A stretch of 64,000 bases of DNA, taken from positions 666,346 to 730,345 of the forward strand of contig NZ_QFWW01000020.1 in assembly GCF_003265345.1 (NCBI RefSeq), read 5' to 3'. This stretch comes from Lentzea terrae. Lineage in GTDB: Bacteria; Actinomycetota; Actinomycetes; Mycobacteriales; Pseudonocardiaceae. The notes under the pieces were generated by a model that saw nothing but the letters and a program-made list of their open reading frames with translations, did no database searches and was not told the DNA's origin. A program made the translations under genes and the position numbers. Positions 14,945 to 24,218 of this stretch are shown here, one piece after another; within the stretch, counting starts at the first letter, position 1; each line of letters starts with the position of its first letter.

Positions 14945-16920
14945 GCCGTCGGCGCGGTCAGCTCGTTCAGCATCCGGTCCCTCAGCCAGGCGGCGAACTC
15001 GTCCGCCGGCAAGGGTTTGCTCAAGCAGTACCCCTGCACGATGTCGCAGCCGAGGGCGGCGAGGGCGGTCCACGTCTCCTCGTCCTCAACGCCCTCGGCC
15101 ACGACCTCCAGCTCCAGGTTGTGCGCCAACCCGAGCAACGACCGCGTGATGGCCCCGCTCGACGAGTCCGACCGCATGTTCGTCGTGAACGACCGGTCGA
15201 TCTTCATCTCGTGCACCGGCATGGTCCGCAGGTAGGCGATCGACGAGTACCCGGTGCCGAAGTCGTCGATCGACAGCCGCACGCCCAACTCCCGCAACCG
15301 CACCAGCACGTCGCTCGCCCGGTGCGGGTCCGCGATGATCGCCGACTCGGTGATCTCCAGCGTCAGCATCTCCGCGGGCCGCGAGTGCTCCTTCAGCAAC
15401 CGCAGCACCTGTTCGGGGAACGTCGGGTCGTGCAGGCACTGGGCGCCGACGTTGACCGAGATCGGCACGTCCCAGCCGGCGACGTGCCAGGCACGGCACT
15501 GCGCCAGCGCATGATCCAGCACGTACCGGGTGAGCGGCTCGATCAGGCCGGTCTCCTCGGCGGCCGGGATGAACCGGTCCGGTCCGAGCAGGCCGAGGCG
15601 CGGGTGCTGCCAGCGGCACAACACCTCGGCGCCGCACACGGTTCCGCTGCGCAGGTCCGCCTTCGGCTGGTAGTGCAGCACCAGTTCGCCCTGCTCGATC
15701 GCCCGGCGCAGGTCGCTGACCACGGTCAGCTGCGCGACGTTGTGCTGGTCGAGTCCCGGCTCGTAGACCGACGTGCCGAGCCGCGCGCGCTTGGCCACGT
15801 ACATCGCGATGTCCGCGTGCTTCAACAGCTCGTGGGCATCCGCGGAGTCCGTCGGATACATCGCCACGCCGATGCTGCACCCGATGTCGACCGACAGGCC
15901 GTCCAGCTCGACCGTCTCCTCCAACGCCCGGTGCACGCGTGCAGCCACGACCAGAGCGTTCGCCGCGGTGCCCACGGACGGCAGGAGGACCGCGAACTCG
16001 TCGCCGCCGAGCCGGGCCACGGTGTCGAGGTCGCGCACGGCACCGGTCAGGCGGTTCGCGACGTGCTGGAGCAGGCGGTCGCCGAACGCGTGGCCCAGCG
16101 TGTCGTTGATCGGCTTGAAGCGGTTGAGGTCGATCAGGAACAGGCCGAGCGGCTCACCGGACCGGTCAGCGCCCCGAATCGCCTCCTGCGTGCGCTGGGT
16201 CAGCAACGTGCGGTTGGCCAGGCCCGTCAACGCGTCGTGCATCGCCTCGTGCTCGCTCTTGGCGGCCTGGCGCAGGATCTTGCGGCGGTGGCCGAGCAGC
16301 ACGACCCCGCAGAGGCCCACCAGGCCGAGGTCGATCACGAACGCGATGACCGCGGCGAGCCGCAACCGCCCGTTCTGCTGTTCGGCGGCACGCAGGTAGT
16401 CGGTCGTTTCCAGGCGTTTGAGCTGGACGACGGTGGAGAGCTGTTTGCGCAGCGAGACCAGGGTGAGCTCGGCCTGGTCGGCCTTCTGCTCGGCTGCTCT
16501 GGTGTCGCCGCGGTCGCCGGCCGCGACGGTTTCGCGCAGCAAGGTGCTGTAGTCGCCGTAGAGGTTGCCGACGATGGTGGCGGCGCGGACGTCGGCCGGT
16601 GCGCCGTTCTCGCGCAGCCAGCGGAGGCTCTCGTCGGCGGCGCCCGCGGCGTTGGCGACCGGCTGGCGCATGACGGACGTGCCGGAGCGCAGGTAGTCGA
16701 CGAGGGCGTGGTCGGCCACGTCGACGTTCTGCACGACGAGACCCCAATGGTCGCTGACCTCGTTGAGCTCGTGCAGGTGCGTGGCGGCGCGTTGCATGCT
16801 CAGGCTGGTCCACAGCGCGAGGCCCGCCAACGCGGCGAGGCCGATCGTCAGGCTGACGACGGCCGTCTGCGCGGTGGTGCGGGCCTCGACCCAGTTGGAC
16901 AGCATGTACGGCGCCCTCAT
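14941..16920 (-). CDS. TM-periplasmic-TM-GGDEF-EAL protein, module 1
   Basis: 659 residues from ATG 16920 with GGAAAG upstream. Layout: TM helix about 17-37, an all-helical external domain to about 170, a second TM about 178-200, GGDEF domain (MHDALTGLANRTLL; signature RLGGDEF at 305-309), then EAL domain. The cyclase signature is intact. The EAL motif reads E-V-L at 432-434 but the ligands and catalytic residues remain (SVNVGA, LEITESA, IDDFGTGYSS, MKIDRSF, AEGVED, VQGYCLSKPLP), so both synthesis and breakdown of cyclic-di-GMP are possible. It is divergent from the binding-protein gene at 17192 and is a paralogue of the protein at 34882. The external domain is the likely contact for the binding protein. 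Confidence 0.92.
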   Translation of the reverse strand: MRAPYMLSNWVEARTTAQTAVVSLTIGLAALAGLALWTSLSMQRAATHLHELNEVSDHWGLVVQNVDVADHALVDYLRSGTSVMRQPVANAAGAADESLRWLRENGAPADVRAATIVGNLYGDYSTLLRETVAAGDRGDTRAAEQKADQAELTLVSLRKQLSTVVQLKRLETTDYLRAAEQQNGRLRLAAVIAFVIDLGLVGLCGVVLLGHRRKILRQAAKSEHEAMHDALTGLANRTLLTQRTQEAIRGADRSGEPLGLFLIDLNRFKPINDTLGHAFGDRLLQHVANRLTGAVRDLDTVARLGGDEFAVLLPSVGTAANALVVAARVHRALEETVELDGLSVDIGCSIGVAMYPTDSADAHELLKHADIAMYVAKRARLGTSVYEPGLDQHNVAQLTVVSDLRRAIEQGELVLHYQPKADLRSGTVCGAEVLCRWQHPRLGLLGPDRFIPAAEETGLIEPLTRYVLDHALAQCRAWHVAGWDVPISVNVGAQCLHDPTFPEQVLRLLKEHSRPAEMLTLEITESAIIADPHRASDVLVRLRELGVRLSIDDFGTGYSSIAYLRTMPVHEMKIDRSFTTNMRSDSSSGAITRSLLGLAHNLELEVVAEGVEDEETWTALAALGCDIVQGYCLSKPLPADEFAAWLRDRMLNELTAPTA

Positions 16921-17191
16921 GTCGCTTTCCGGCGAACTAGTGCCGCGACCGGCAGCCTTTGCCCCGTATTCGGTGCTCAGACGGGCGCGTCGCGGTGCCG
17001 GCCCCGCGTCCTCATCCTGGTTGGCTGTGGGCGTGGGGCCGGTGCCGCGAGGCGTCCTGCTGAGCGCTGAAGGCGCGGCGAAGGTTGCCGGTCGCGGCAC
17101 TTGGCTATTGGTACGCAGCCAAAGGATGGCACGCAAGCCGACACATCGGGGCTCTGTGCGCTAGCCTCGTCGGCTTTGAGGGACCAAACGA
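16921..17191. promoter_or_regulatory. Divergent control region of sensor module 1
   Basis: The 271-bp space between GGDEF-EAL 1 and binding protein 1 holds two inverted repeats: TTGGCT/AGCCAA (17101-17106 and 17117-17122) and AAGCCGAC/GTCGGCTT (17135-17142 and 17169-17176). TAGCCT at 17162-17167 could be the -10 box of the binding-protein gene. The second module has a similar TAGCAT at 33793-33798 followed by TCGG. Confidence 0.4.
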
Positions 17192-18259
17192 TTGGGTTTT
17201 CCCATGGTTCGCGGCGTTCGCACGGCCCTACCTGCGCTTTTGTTGGCCACAGCGGGGGTGAGCGGATGCGGAGTCGAGAAGACGTCCGATGACCCGCCCA
17301 CGATCGGATTCGTCTCGCAGAACACCTCCAGGGACTTCTCCAAGGAGATGAGCGAGGGTTTCCGAGCTGGCGCGGCCATCTCCGGCGGCGTCAAGACCGA
17401 GGTGACCGGACCCGATACGCATGACGGGCTCAAACAGGCAGCACTGCTGCGCGATCTCGCGCAGAAGGCCAAGGGCGGCATCGGGTTGTCCGCTGTAGCG
17501 CCGGAACTGGTCGCCGAGCCGATGGCGCAGGTGACCGGCCAGGGCATCCCGATGATCGCGGTCGCGGGCGGCCAGATCGCGCCGGGTTCCGGGGTCAAGC
17601 TGCTGATCGAGAACGACAACTACGAGCTCGGCCGGATGCTCGCCGACGTCACGGCCGACAAGCTGCCGCCGGACAGCACCGGCAAGATCGTGATCGGCAG
17701 CAACTCCCCCGCGATGCCCGCGCTGGACCAGCGAGCACTGGGTCTGCGGGCGCGGCTGGTCGAACGGCTGCCGAAGCTGCAGGTGATCGGGCCGCTCGAC
17801 ACCGGACGCGACCTCACGGCGAACCTCGCGACGTGGCAACGGCTGGCCGACTCGAACCCGGACGCGCTCGCCCTGCTCGGGACCGGCGACGTCGACGCGA
17901 TCAACCTCGCCGCCGTGCACGCCGCGACGAACGCGAAGTGGCTGGCCGGGGCGTTCAGCCTGGACCCCAAGGCGTTGCAGGGCGTCAAGGACGGCCACCT
18001 GTTCGCGTCGGTGTCCGCGGAGCACTTCCTCAAGGGCGCGGTCGCGGGGTGGTTGCTGGCCGAGCACGCCAAGAACGGCCGCAAGCTGCCGGAGGGCTGG
18101 TTCGTCGCACCTGGACTGACCGTGCAGGCGTCCAACGTGGACGAAATCATCGGCCGCCAATCCAACGAGGGCACCAGGTTGGCGGCTGCCCGGCCGCGGA
18201 TCGACGCCCTCACCGCCGATCCGGCGCAGCACCTGCGTCCACTCGACCAGACGCGCTGA
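17192..18259 (+). CDS. Lipoprotein periplasmic binding protein (sugar-type), module 1
   Basis: 355 residues from TTG 17192 (GAGGGA 8 nt upstream); ATG 17204 is the alternative. The signal ends in lipobox GVSGC with lipidated Cys26, so the protein is tethered outside the membrane. The body is a Peripla_BP_4-like type I fold related to RbsB and LsrB: PTIGFVSQNTSRDFSKEM, GGIGLSAVAPELV, IENDNYELGRMLAD, LALLGTGDVDAINLAAV. No ABC permease or ATPase lies nearby. It is divergent from a GGDEF-EAL protein with an external domain, and a paralogous pair exists at 33851-36804. It is probably a ligand sensor feeding that protein rather than a transport component; this is inference. Confidence 0.87.
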   Translation: MGFPMVRGVRTALPALLLATAGVSGCGVEKTSDDPPTIGFVSQNTSRDFSKEMSEGFRAGAAISGGVKTEVTGPDTHDGLKQAALLRDLAQKAKGGIGLSAVAPELVAEPMAQVTGQGIPMIAVAGGQIAPGSGVKLLIENDNYELGRMLADVTADKLPPDSTGKIVIGSNSPAMPALDQRALGLRARLVERLPKLQVIGPLDTGRDLTANLATWQRLADSNPDALALLGTGDVDAINLAAVHAATNAKWLAGAFSLDPKALQGVKDGHLFASVSAEHFLKGAVAGWLLAEHAKNGRKLPEGWFVAPGLTVQASNVDEIIGRQSNEGTRLAAARPRIDALTADPAQHLRPLDQTR

Positions 18260-18345
18260 CCCGTTTCGCGCATTGGATCTTCCACGACGGTGACAGGTTG
18301 CTGGTCCACCAGCGAGCATGCAGGCTCCCTGCCTTTGGAGGCCGC

Positions 18346-19722
18346 ATGATCAACCGAAGGACACTCACGAAATCCCTTGGTGCCGCACTGGCGGTCTCGG
18401 CCACGACCACCCTTCCGGCCGGTGCCGACACCGACCACTCGCGCCGCGGCCGCTACCTGATCCGGGGCGGCGCCGTCGTCACCGTCGACCCGATGCTCGG
18501 GGTGCTGCCGCGCGCGGACGTCCTCGTCGACGACGGCAGGATCGAGGCGGTCGGGCGTGACCTGAACGCCCGCGGCGCGAAGATCGTCGACGCGACCGAC
18601 ATGATCGTGATGCCGGGTTTCGTCAACACGCACCACCACATGTGGAGCGCGATCGGCCGCAACTACGTGGCCGACGGATTTCCCTACTTCGCGGCGAAAC
18701 GAGCCACGTCGACGTTGTACGACGCGAAGGACGTCTACCGCAGCGTACTTCTCGGGCTGGCCGAACTGGCGAACGCGGGCGTGACCACCGTGCACAACTG
18801 GTCGAACAACACCCGCTCCCCCGCGCACGCCGACGCCGAACTGCGAGCGCATCGCGAGGGGCTGTTGCGCGCACGGTTCTCGTACGGCCACGTAGACCAG
18901 ATGCCACGTGACGTGCCGATGGACTTCACGGACGTGGACCGGGTGCGGCAGCAGTACTTCGCGGGCGGCACGGCGTTCGACGGGCTGGTGCACCTGGGCA
19001 TCAACCTGCGCGGACTGTCGCAGAGCACCGAACCGGCGTTCTTCGCCGACATGGAGGCGGCACTGCGGCGCGGCCTGCCGATCGCGATCCACGCGGGCCA
19101 GGCACCACCGCGGATCGTCGACGCGGCGGACTACGAACGACGCGGCTGGCTCGGCCCCAAGACGTTGCTGACGCACTACGTCACGGCACTCGACAGCGAC
19201 ATGGAGATCATGGCCCGCACCGGCACGCCGTTGAGCTGGGCACCGCACTCGGAGTTTCGGCTCGCCACGGGCGATCCGCGGGAGGCGTTGGTGCGGTTCC
19301 GCAGGGCGGGCGTGACGGTGTCGATCTCGTCGGACGCCACGTCTCTCGCGCCGTCGGACATGTTCGAGACGATGCGGCTCATGCCGGAGGCCGGTTTCCG
19401 CGGCGTGCTGGAGATGGCGACGATCAACGGTGCCCGCGCGCTGGGGCTCGGCGACGTCACCGGGTCGATCACGGTGGGCAAGCGCGCGGACATCGTTTTG
19501 GTGCGCACCAACGACATCAACCTCGCGCCGGTCGGGTTGTTCGAGACGACGCTGGTGCAGGCGGCGACGCCCGCGAACGTCGACACGGTGTTCTCCGACG
19601 GCCGGATCGTCAAGCGTGGCGGCAAGCTGGTCGCCTACGAAGTCGAACGGATCGTGCGTGATGCGAAGACTTCCTCGCTTCGCATCCGCACGGCGGCCGG
19701 CGGAATCCTGACTCCGCCCTAA
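18346..19722 (+). CDS. Tat-exported amidohydrolase (SsnA/AtzA-like)
   Basis: 458 residues from ATG 18346, preceded by GGAGG. The N-terminus (MINRRTLTKSLGAALAVS) has paired Arg and a hydrophobic stretch, a probable Tat signal. Metal-site motifs: GFVNTHHHMW, IAIHAGQ, LLTHYV, SISSDATSLAP, then the family's end GSITVGKRADIVLV. It belongs to the cytosine-deaminase/chlorohydrolase branch of amidohydrolases; export is unusual for that branch. Substrate unknown. It shares its stop bases with the convergent hydrolase gene. Confidence 0.88.
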   Translation: MINRRTLTKSLGAALAVSATTTLPAGADTDHSRRGRYLIRGGAVVTVDPMLGVLPRADVLVDDGRIEAVGRDLNARGAKIVDATDMIVMPGFVNTHHHMWSAIGRNYVADGFPYFAAKRATSTLYDAKDVYRSVLLGLAELANAGVTTVHNWSNNTRSPAHADAELRAHREGLLRARFSYGHVDQMPRDVPMDFTDVDRVRQQYFAGGTAFDGLVHLGINLRGLSQSTEPAFFADMEAALRRGLPIAIHAGQAPPRIVDAADYERRGWLGPKTLLTHYVTALDSDMEIMARTGTPLSWAPHSEFRLATGDPREALVRFRRAGVTVSISSDATSLAPSDMFETMRLMPEAGFRGVLEMATINGARALGLGDVTGSITVGKRADIVLVRTNDINLAPVGLFETTLVQAATPANVDTVFSDGRIVKRGGKLVAYEVERIVRDAKTSSLRIRTAAGGILTPP

Positions 19723-20696
19723 CGGCTCACGTCGAGAACGGCGCGGGTGAACGCCTCCGGCGCCTCCTGCGGCACGTTGTGCCCGATGCCGTCGAGGATC
19801 CGGTGCTCGTAGCGGCCGGTGAACCGGTCGCGGTAGCCCGCGCCGCCGGAGTTCGGACCGTCGAAGTCGCTGGCGATCGTGATCGTCGGAACACTGATCA
19901 TCGGTCGGGTCTGCAGCTTGCGCTCGAGCCCGTCGTAACGGTGCTCGCCCTGCGCGAGCTGCAGCCGCCAGCGGTAGTTGTGGATGACGATCGCGACGTG
20001 GTCGGGGTTCTGCCAGGCCGTGGCGCTCTGGGCGTAGGTGGCCTCGGCGAAGTTCCACTGCGGCGAGGCGAGCTTCCAGATGAGCTTGTTGAACTCGTAG
20101 GTGTTCTGCGTGTAGCCCTTCACGCCGCGTTCGGTCGTGAAGTAGTACTGGTACCACCAGCCGAGCTCGGCCTGCGGGCTCAGCGGCTCCTGGTTGGCGA
20201 CGAGGTTGACGATCAGGTAACCGCTGACCGACACCAGCGCGGTGACCCGCTCCGGCCACAGCGCCGCGGTGATGCACGCCGTCCGCGCGCCCCAGTCGAA
20301 GCCGCCCAGCGTCGCCGTGCGGATCTTGAGGACGTCCATGAACGCGATGACGTCGGCGCCCAGCGCGGACTGCTGACCGTTGCGCTTGGTGTGCGCGTGC
20401 AGGAACCGGGTGGGTCCGTAGCCGCGCAGGTACGGGATGAGCACCCGGTGGCCCTTGGCGGCGAGGGCGGGCGCGACGTCGACGTAGCTGTGGATGTCGT
20501 ACGGCCAGCCGTGCAGGAGGATCACGACCGGTCCGTCCGCGGGGCCGAGCTCGGCGTATCCGATGTTCAGCAGTCCGGCCCTCACCTGCTTGATCGGCCC
20601 CCACGCGGGCTTGCTCGGTGTCGCGGTCGCGGTCGCGGTTGCGGTCACGAGGGGTGCCACGGCCAGTGCCTGCGAGAACTGCCTCCTGCTGATCAT
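19719..20696 (-). CDS. Exported epoxide-hydrolase-like alpha/beta hydrolase
   Basis: 325 residues. A signal MISRRQFSQALAVAPLV with twin Arg is followed by an alpha/beta-hydrolase core: VILLHGWPYDIHSY (oxyanion HGWP), nucleophile Asp in LGGFDWGARTA, and a late GIGHNVPQE with the catalytic His. This arrangement fits epoxide hydrolases and dehalogenases (Asp nucleophile) rather than Ser esterases. The signal's Ala-Thr repeat (TATATATA) is encoded by a 6-bp tandem repeat. Confidence 0.87.
   Translation of the reverse strand: MISRRQFSQALAVAPLVTATATATATPSKPAWGPIKQVRAGLLNIGYAELGPADGPVVILLHGWPYDIHSYVDVAPALAAKGHRVLIPYLRGYGPTRFLHAHTKRNGQQSALGADVIAFMDVLKIRTATLGGFDWGARTACITAALWPERVTALVSVSGYLIVNLVANQEPLSPQAELGWWYQYYFTTERGVKGYTQNTYEFNKLIWKLASPQWNFAEATYAQSATAWQNPDHVAIVIHNYRWRLQLAQGEHRYDGLERKLQTRPMISVPTITIASDFDGPNSGGAGYRDRFTGRYEHRILDGIGHNVPQEAPEAFTRAVLDVSR
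20623..20646. repeat. GCGGTC hexanucleotide tandem repeat
   Basis: Four head-to-tail copies of GCGGTC (one with a single change) lie in the signal-peptide part of the hydrolase gene and encode alternating Ala and Thr. Copy-number change would alter signal-peptide length without a frameshift. Confidence 0.7.
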
Positions 20697-20737
20697 GACT
20701 TCAGACCGTATTTGGGCCGTTCGGGAGTTCGCGAGCG

Positions 20738-23185
20738 TTACCTGACGGCGTCTCCGTACGTCATCAGTGCTGTCTTGAGCTCGGCCCGTGCCGTCACGCC
20801 CAGTTTCGGGAAGATCCGGTGCAGGTGGGTGCTGACCGTGCGGTGCGACAGGTGCAGTCGCTCGCCGATCTCCTTGTTCGTCAGGCCGTCCGCGGCCATG
20901 CGCGCGATGGTCAGCTCGTGCTCGGTCAGCTCACCGTTGCCGTTGCGCGACTCGCCGGACGCGCGCAGCTCCTCGCGGGCACGTTCCGCCCAGTCCTTGG
21001 TGCCGAACGCTTCGAACGCCTCTGCTGCCGCCTTGAGGTGGGGCCTTGCCTGGGTCGCCTTGCGCTGCCTTCTGAGCCAGGCGCCGAACGCGAGCTGGAC
21101 CCTGGCGCGGTCCCAGGGCGAGTCCTTGGCTTCCAGTGCTTTGGTGAAGCAGGCTTCGGCTTCTGCTTCTGTGGCCAGCAGAGCGCGGGCGTACCGCAGA
21201 CCGGCTGCCAGCGCTGGGGAACTGGTGGCGGCGTCCAGTTCTTCGACGATCTTGCCGGCCTCGTCGTGGTTGCCGCTGCGGGTGGCGGCTTCGACGAGTT
21301 CCGGGAGGACGTATCGCTTGAGCGCCAGCTGGTAGGCCGGGTCTGCCGGGTCGTGGATGCGGCGGACGGCGGCGAACGCGTCGGCGTACCTTCCTTCGCC
21401 CAGTGCGGCCAGGCTTCTGGCGAGCTGGACGGTGGCGAGGACCGGGCGGGCTCCTGCGGCCAGGCCGATTCGTTCGGCTTCCGCGGCCTTCTCGGCTGCC
21501 TCGGCGTAGTTGCCTTTGAGGGCGGCGATTTCGGCTTGGACCGCCGCGGCCAGGCCGCGCATGTAGGGCTGGTGGGTTTCTTCGGCCAGCTGGGCGGCTT
21601 CTGCGGCTGCGGGTTCGGCTGCGGTGATGTCGCCGAGACGGGTTCGGCTCCAGGCTTCGACGGCGAGGGCTCTGGCGAGGAGGCCGAACTGGCCTTGGGC
21701 GCGCAGACCTCGTTGTGCGGCAACCGAAAACCTAACGGAGTCCGCGAAGGCGCCTACCTGAAGAGCGGCACTGCCGAGGAGTCGGAGAGTCGCAGGATCC
21801 TCTGCGCGCGGTTTGCTCAGCGCAGCGATCACCGCATCACCCTGCTCCACCGGGCTCACGTACGCGGACATCGCCAACATCCGCGGATCCTGCGGGTCGA
21901 TCGGCAGTCGGCGCGCCACCGCGGAAATCCGTTCCCGGACCGCCGTCCCCGGCTCGACCCAGAAGCACCGCATCGCGACGCTCCAGAAGATCCGCAGGCC
22001 GAGCTCGACATCGCTCTGGACCACTTCCTCGGCCAGCCCGGCCAGCTCACCGGGCCCGGCCGCGCCCTCCCCCACGCCGTCGTCGAACGCACTCGGCAGC
22101 CACGTCACCAACGCACGTTCCCGCAGCGACAGCTCCAGTCCGCGCACCTCCAGCAGGATCCGCTCGACGTCGTCGCGTCGTCCCGCCTCCGCCGCCAGCT
22201 CAGCGGCCCGGATCAGCCGCCGGGCCCGTTCTGGGCCGTCCCCCAGCCGCGCGGCCTTCTCCAACGCGCTGACCGCCGCTGCCGCGCCACCACGTCGAAG
22301 GGCGCGATCGGCGGTCTGTTCCAGGAGAGCTGCCACGTTCTCGTCCGGGCCCGTGGCAGCGTTCGCCAGGTGCCAGGCGCGCCGGTCGGGCTCCTCCGTG
22401 GCGGCCAGTTGCAGGTGAGCTTCCTGGCGTTCCCGGGCGGTGGCCGCGTGCACAATGGCCGACCTCAACAGCGGATGCCGGAACTCGCCGTTGCCACCGA
22501 GGGCCGCGGCCAGCAGCTCTTTTCGTTCTGCGGCAGGCAGCGCCGAGATGCGCGCGGCGAACGCTTCCTCCAGCGAGTTGCCGCCGAAGGGCAGTTCGGC
22601 GAGCGCCAACGGGTTCCCCGCTGCCTGGGCGAGGATCTGCTGCCGGCGTGCGGCATCCAGGTCAGGTGCGACCGCGCTCAGCAAAGCCTCGGCATCGTGC
22701 GGCGCCAACGGCTGCAACGAAAGCGTCGGCACGCCGGCGAACAGCGGGGTGCGGGAGGTCGCGACGAGCACGCCGGCGGACAACCGGCGGGCCACGAAGC
22801 CCAGGACGTCCAGGCTCGCCTGGTCCAGCCACTGTGCGTCGTCGACGAGGACTGTTGGCTTGGCCGCGCTCAACAACTCGAGCGCGGCCAGGCCGACGAG
22901 GTGGACGGGCGGCGCGGCACCGTCGGACAGTCCGAAGACGACTTCCAGGGCGGCTCGCCGGACACCGGGCAAAGTGGACAGATCGAGGAACGGGTGCAGG
23001 ACCTGGTGCAGTCCGGCGTAGGGCAGGTCCTGCTCGGCCTCGACGCCGACGACCAAGTGGCCGTCGAGTGACTGCAGCAGCGCGGACTTGCCCACGCCGG
23101 GTTCGCCGACGATCAGCAACGACCCGCCGGAGACCATCAGCGCGGCCAGTTGTTCCTGTTCCCGCTCCCGCCCGACCAGCGACAC
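20738..23185 (-). CDS. LAL-family (large ATP-binding LuxR) regulator
   Basis: 815 residues. Walker A GEPGVGKS at 27-34 and Walker B TVLVDDAQWLD lie in an N-terminal AAA/NB-ARC-like domain, followed by a long helical TPR-like middle and a C-terminal LuxR HTH (LTEHELTIARMAADGLTNKEIGERLHLSHRTVSTHL). LAL proteins are activators in actinomycetes, often of secondary metabolism or sugar genes. Codon use in the middle (about 21100-21780) is markedly repetitive in Ala and Glu codons. The target is unknown; no biosynthetic cluster adjoins. Confidence 0.92.
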   Translation of the reverse strand: MSLVGREREQEQLAALMVSGGSLLIVGEPGVGKSALLQSLDGHLVVGVEAEQDLPYAGLHQVLHPFLDLSTLPGVRRAALEVVFGLSDGAAPPVHLVGLAALELLSAAKPTVLVDDAQWLDQASLDVLGFVARRLSAGVLVATSRTPLFAGVPTLSLQPLAPHDAEALLSAVAPDLDAARRQQILAQAAGNPLALAELPFGGNSLEEAFAARISALPAAERKELLAAALGGNGEFRHPLLRSAIVHAATARERQEAHLQLAATEEPDRRAWHLANAATGPDENVAALLEQTADRALRRGGAAAAVSALEKAARLGDGPERARRLIRAAELAAEAGRRDDVERILLEVRGLELSLRERALVTWLPSAFDDGVGEGAAGPGELAGLAEEVVQSDVELGLRIFWSVAMRCFWVEPGTAVRERISAVARRLPIDPQDPRMLAMSAYVSPVEQGDAVIAALSKPRAEDPATLRLLGSAALQVGAFADSVRFSVAAQRGLRAQGQFGLLARALAVEAWSRTRLGDITAAEPAAAEAAQLAEETHQPYMRGLAAAVQAEIAALKGNYAEAAEKAAEAERIGLAAGARPVLATVQLARSLAALGEGRYADAFAAVRRIHDPADPAYQLALKRYVLPELVEAATRSGNHDEAGKIVEELDAATSSPALAAGLRYARALLATEAEAEACFTKALEAKDSPWDRARVQLAFGAWLRRQRKATQARPHLKAAAEAFEAFGTKDWAERAREELRASGESRNGNGELTEHELTIARMAADGLTNKEIGERLHLSHRTVSTHLHRIFPKLGVTARAELKTALMTYGDAVR

Positions 23186-23276
23186 GCGCCCGACACCCCG
23201 TTCGTTGATCCGTCTGGACCAAGAGTGTCAGAAACGCGCCCCCGCTCGCTGATCAGGCCTGCGACCAGTGCGAACG

Positions 23277-24161
23277 TCAGAAGGTCCACACCGCGCGCTT
23301 GCCCGGCCCCACGACCAGCGTCGATCCGCCCAGCCTCTCGACGTGCCGCGCAACCGCGCAGTTCAGCTCGAACTCCACCCGCTTGAGCCCGGTCTGCCCC
23401 ATCGCCACCTCGTCGAACCGGATCGTCGTGCCGCCCTTCGACGCCGTGACGCCACCTGGATCGGTCCGCAGCGCGAACCCGCCGGCCCGCAGCAGCGGCG
23501 TGGTCGCGGCGAGATCGCGCGCCGTCACCGCGATTCGGACCAGGGTGATGTTGCGCATCAGCTTGTCCTTGTAGTTCTCCGGCAGGTACCGCTCGCGCGT
23601 GACGTCACCGGGGAACCGCGCGGGGCCCGTCTTGCTGCGCGGGTCGGCGAAGTACTCGTCGCGGTACTCCATCGCCCACGCGCCGAACCTGTCGTAGGAG
23701 CTCGTGAGGTACAGCGAGTCGAACCACGGCACCGGTTTGTGGTCGCCGAAGTCGCGGGTCTGCAGGAACTCGTGCGGCGTCACGCCGGCCGCGACCAGGC
23801 GGGACTTCAGCACCTCGATGTCACCGTCGCGTTCGGTCGAGAGCCCGAGGCCGGCCGCGCCGAGCTCGCCGTCCTGGCCGGGGACGTCACCGATGCCGAA
23901 GATCTCCAGGTAGGTCTCCTGGCCGCGCAGGTAGCGGCCGGTCCACACCTTGCCGCCGGCGCCGGTGGTCGTGCGGACCTCCACGTCCGCGAACTCCCTG
24001 AGGTAGGTGGAGTGCTCGACAGCGTCGGCAGTGGCGCGGTCGAGCGTGCCCCAAGCGTGGTTGTAGTACAGCAACTGCCTCTCCCCAGCGTGCGCCGAGC
24101 CAGTCCCTGCCAGGGCCAGGAAGACGGCCGAGATCATGCAGAACAAGCGTCGAAAACCCAT
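23277..24161 (-). CDS. Secreted DUF5829-like protein
   Basis: About 294 residues from ATG 24161. The signal MGFRRLFCMISAVFLALAGTGSAHA is followed by a mature protein without recognised catalytic motif; LLYYNHAWGTLDRATADAVEHS and VDQ-type segments resemble the DUF5829 family of secreted actinomycete proteins, with a vicinal-oxygen-chelate-like pattern. The family name is from memory of its conserved start and is only moderately sure. A TTG at 24188 would add nine residues. It is divergent from the methyltransferase at 24219. Confidence 0.65.
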   Translation of the reverse strand: MGFRRLFCMISAVFLALAGTGSAHAGERQLLYYNHAWGTLDRATADAVEHSTYLREFADVEVRTTTGAGGKVWTGRYLRGQETYLEIFGIGDVPGQDGELGAAGLGLSTERDGDIEVLKSRLVAAGVTPHEFLQTRDFGDHKPVPWFDSLYLTSSYDRFGAWAMEYRDEYFADPRSKTGPARFPGDVTRERYLPENYKDKLMRNITLVRIAVTARDLAATTPLLRAGGFALRTDPGGVTASKGGTTIRFDEVAMGQTGLKRVEFELNCAVARHVERLGGSTLVVGPGKRAVWTF

Positions 24162-24184
24162 GGAACGATCGTGGCCGGACGCGC

Positions 24185-24204
24185 TCAAGTCAGACTCAAG
24201 TCAT
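24185..24204. promoter_or_regulatory. Direct repeats in the divergent region
   Basis: CTCAAGTCA occurs at 24185-24193 and 24196-24204 (11-bp period, one helical turn). Each copy can also form a GACT-N2-AGTC half-dyad. The repeats lie between the DUF5829-like gene and the methyltransferase gene and look like a tandem regulator site. Confidence 0.45.
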
Positions 24205-24218
24205 CCACGGGGGACTTA

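Noticed and set aside
17620-20604. Long minus-strand frame opposite binding protein 1 and the amidohydrolase
   Set aside because: No motifs; composition of an antisense frame; the plus-strand genes account for the sequence.
20623-20646. Phase-variation switch
   Set aside because: The repeat unit is 6 bp, so copy changes keep the frame; it can alter the signal peptide but not switch the gene off.
20697-24161. Secondary-metabolite cluster around the LAL regulator
   Set aside because: No polyketide, peptide, terpene or RiPP genes nearby; the MycE-like methyltransferase alone is not enough.
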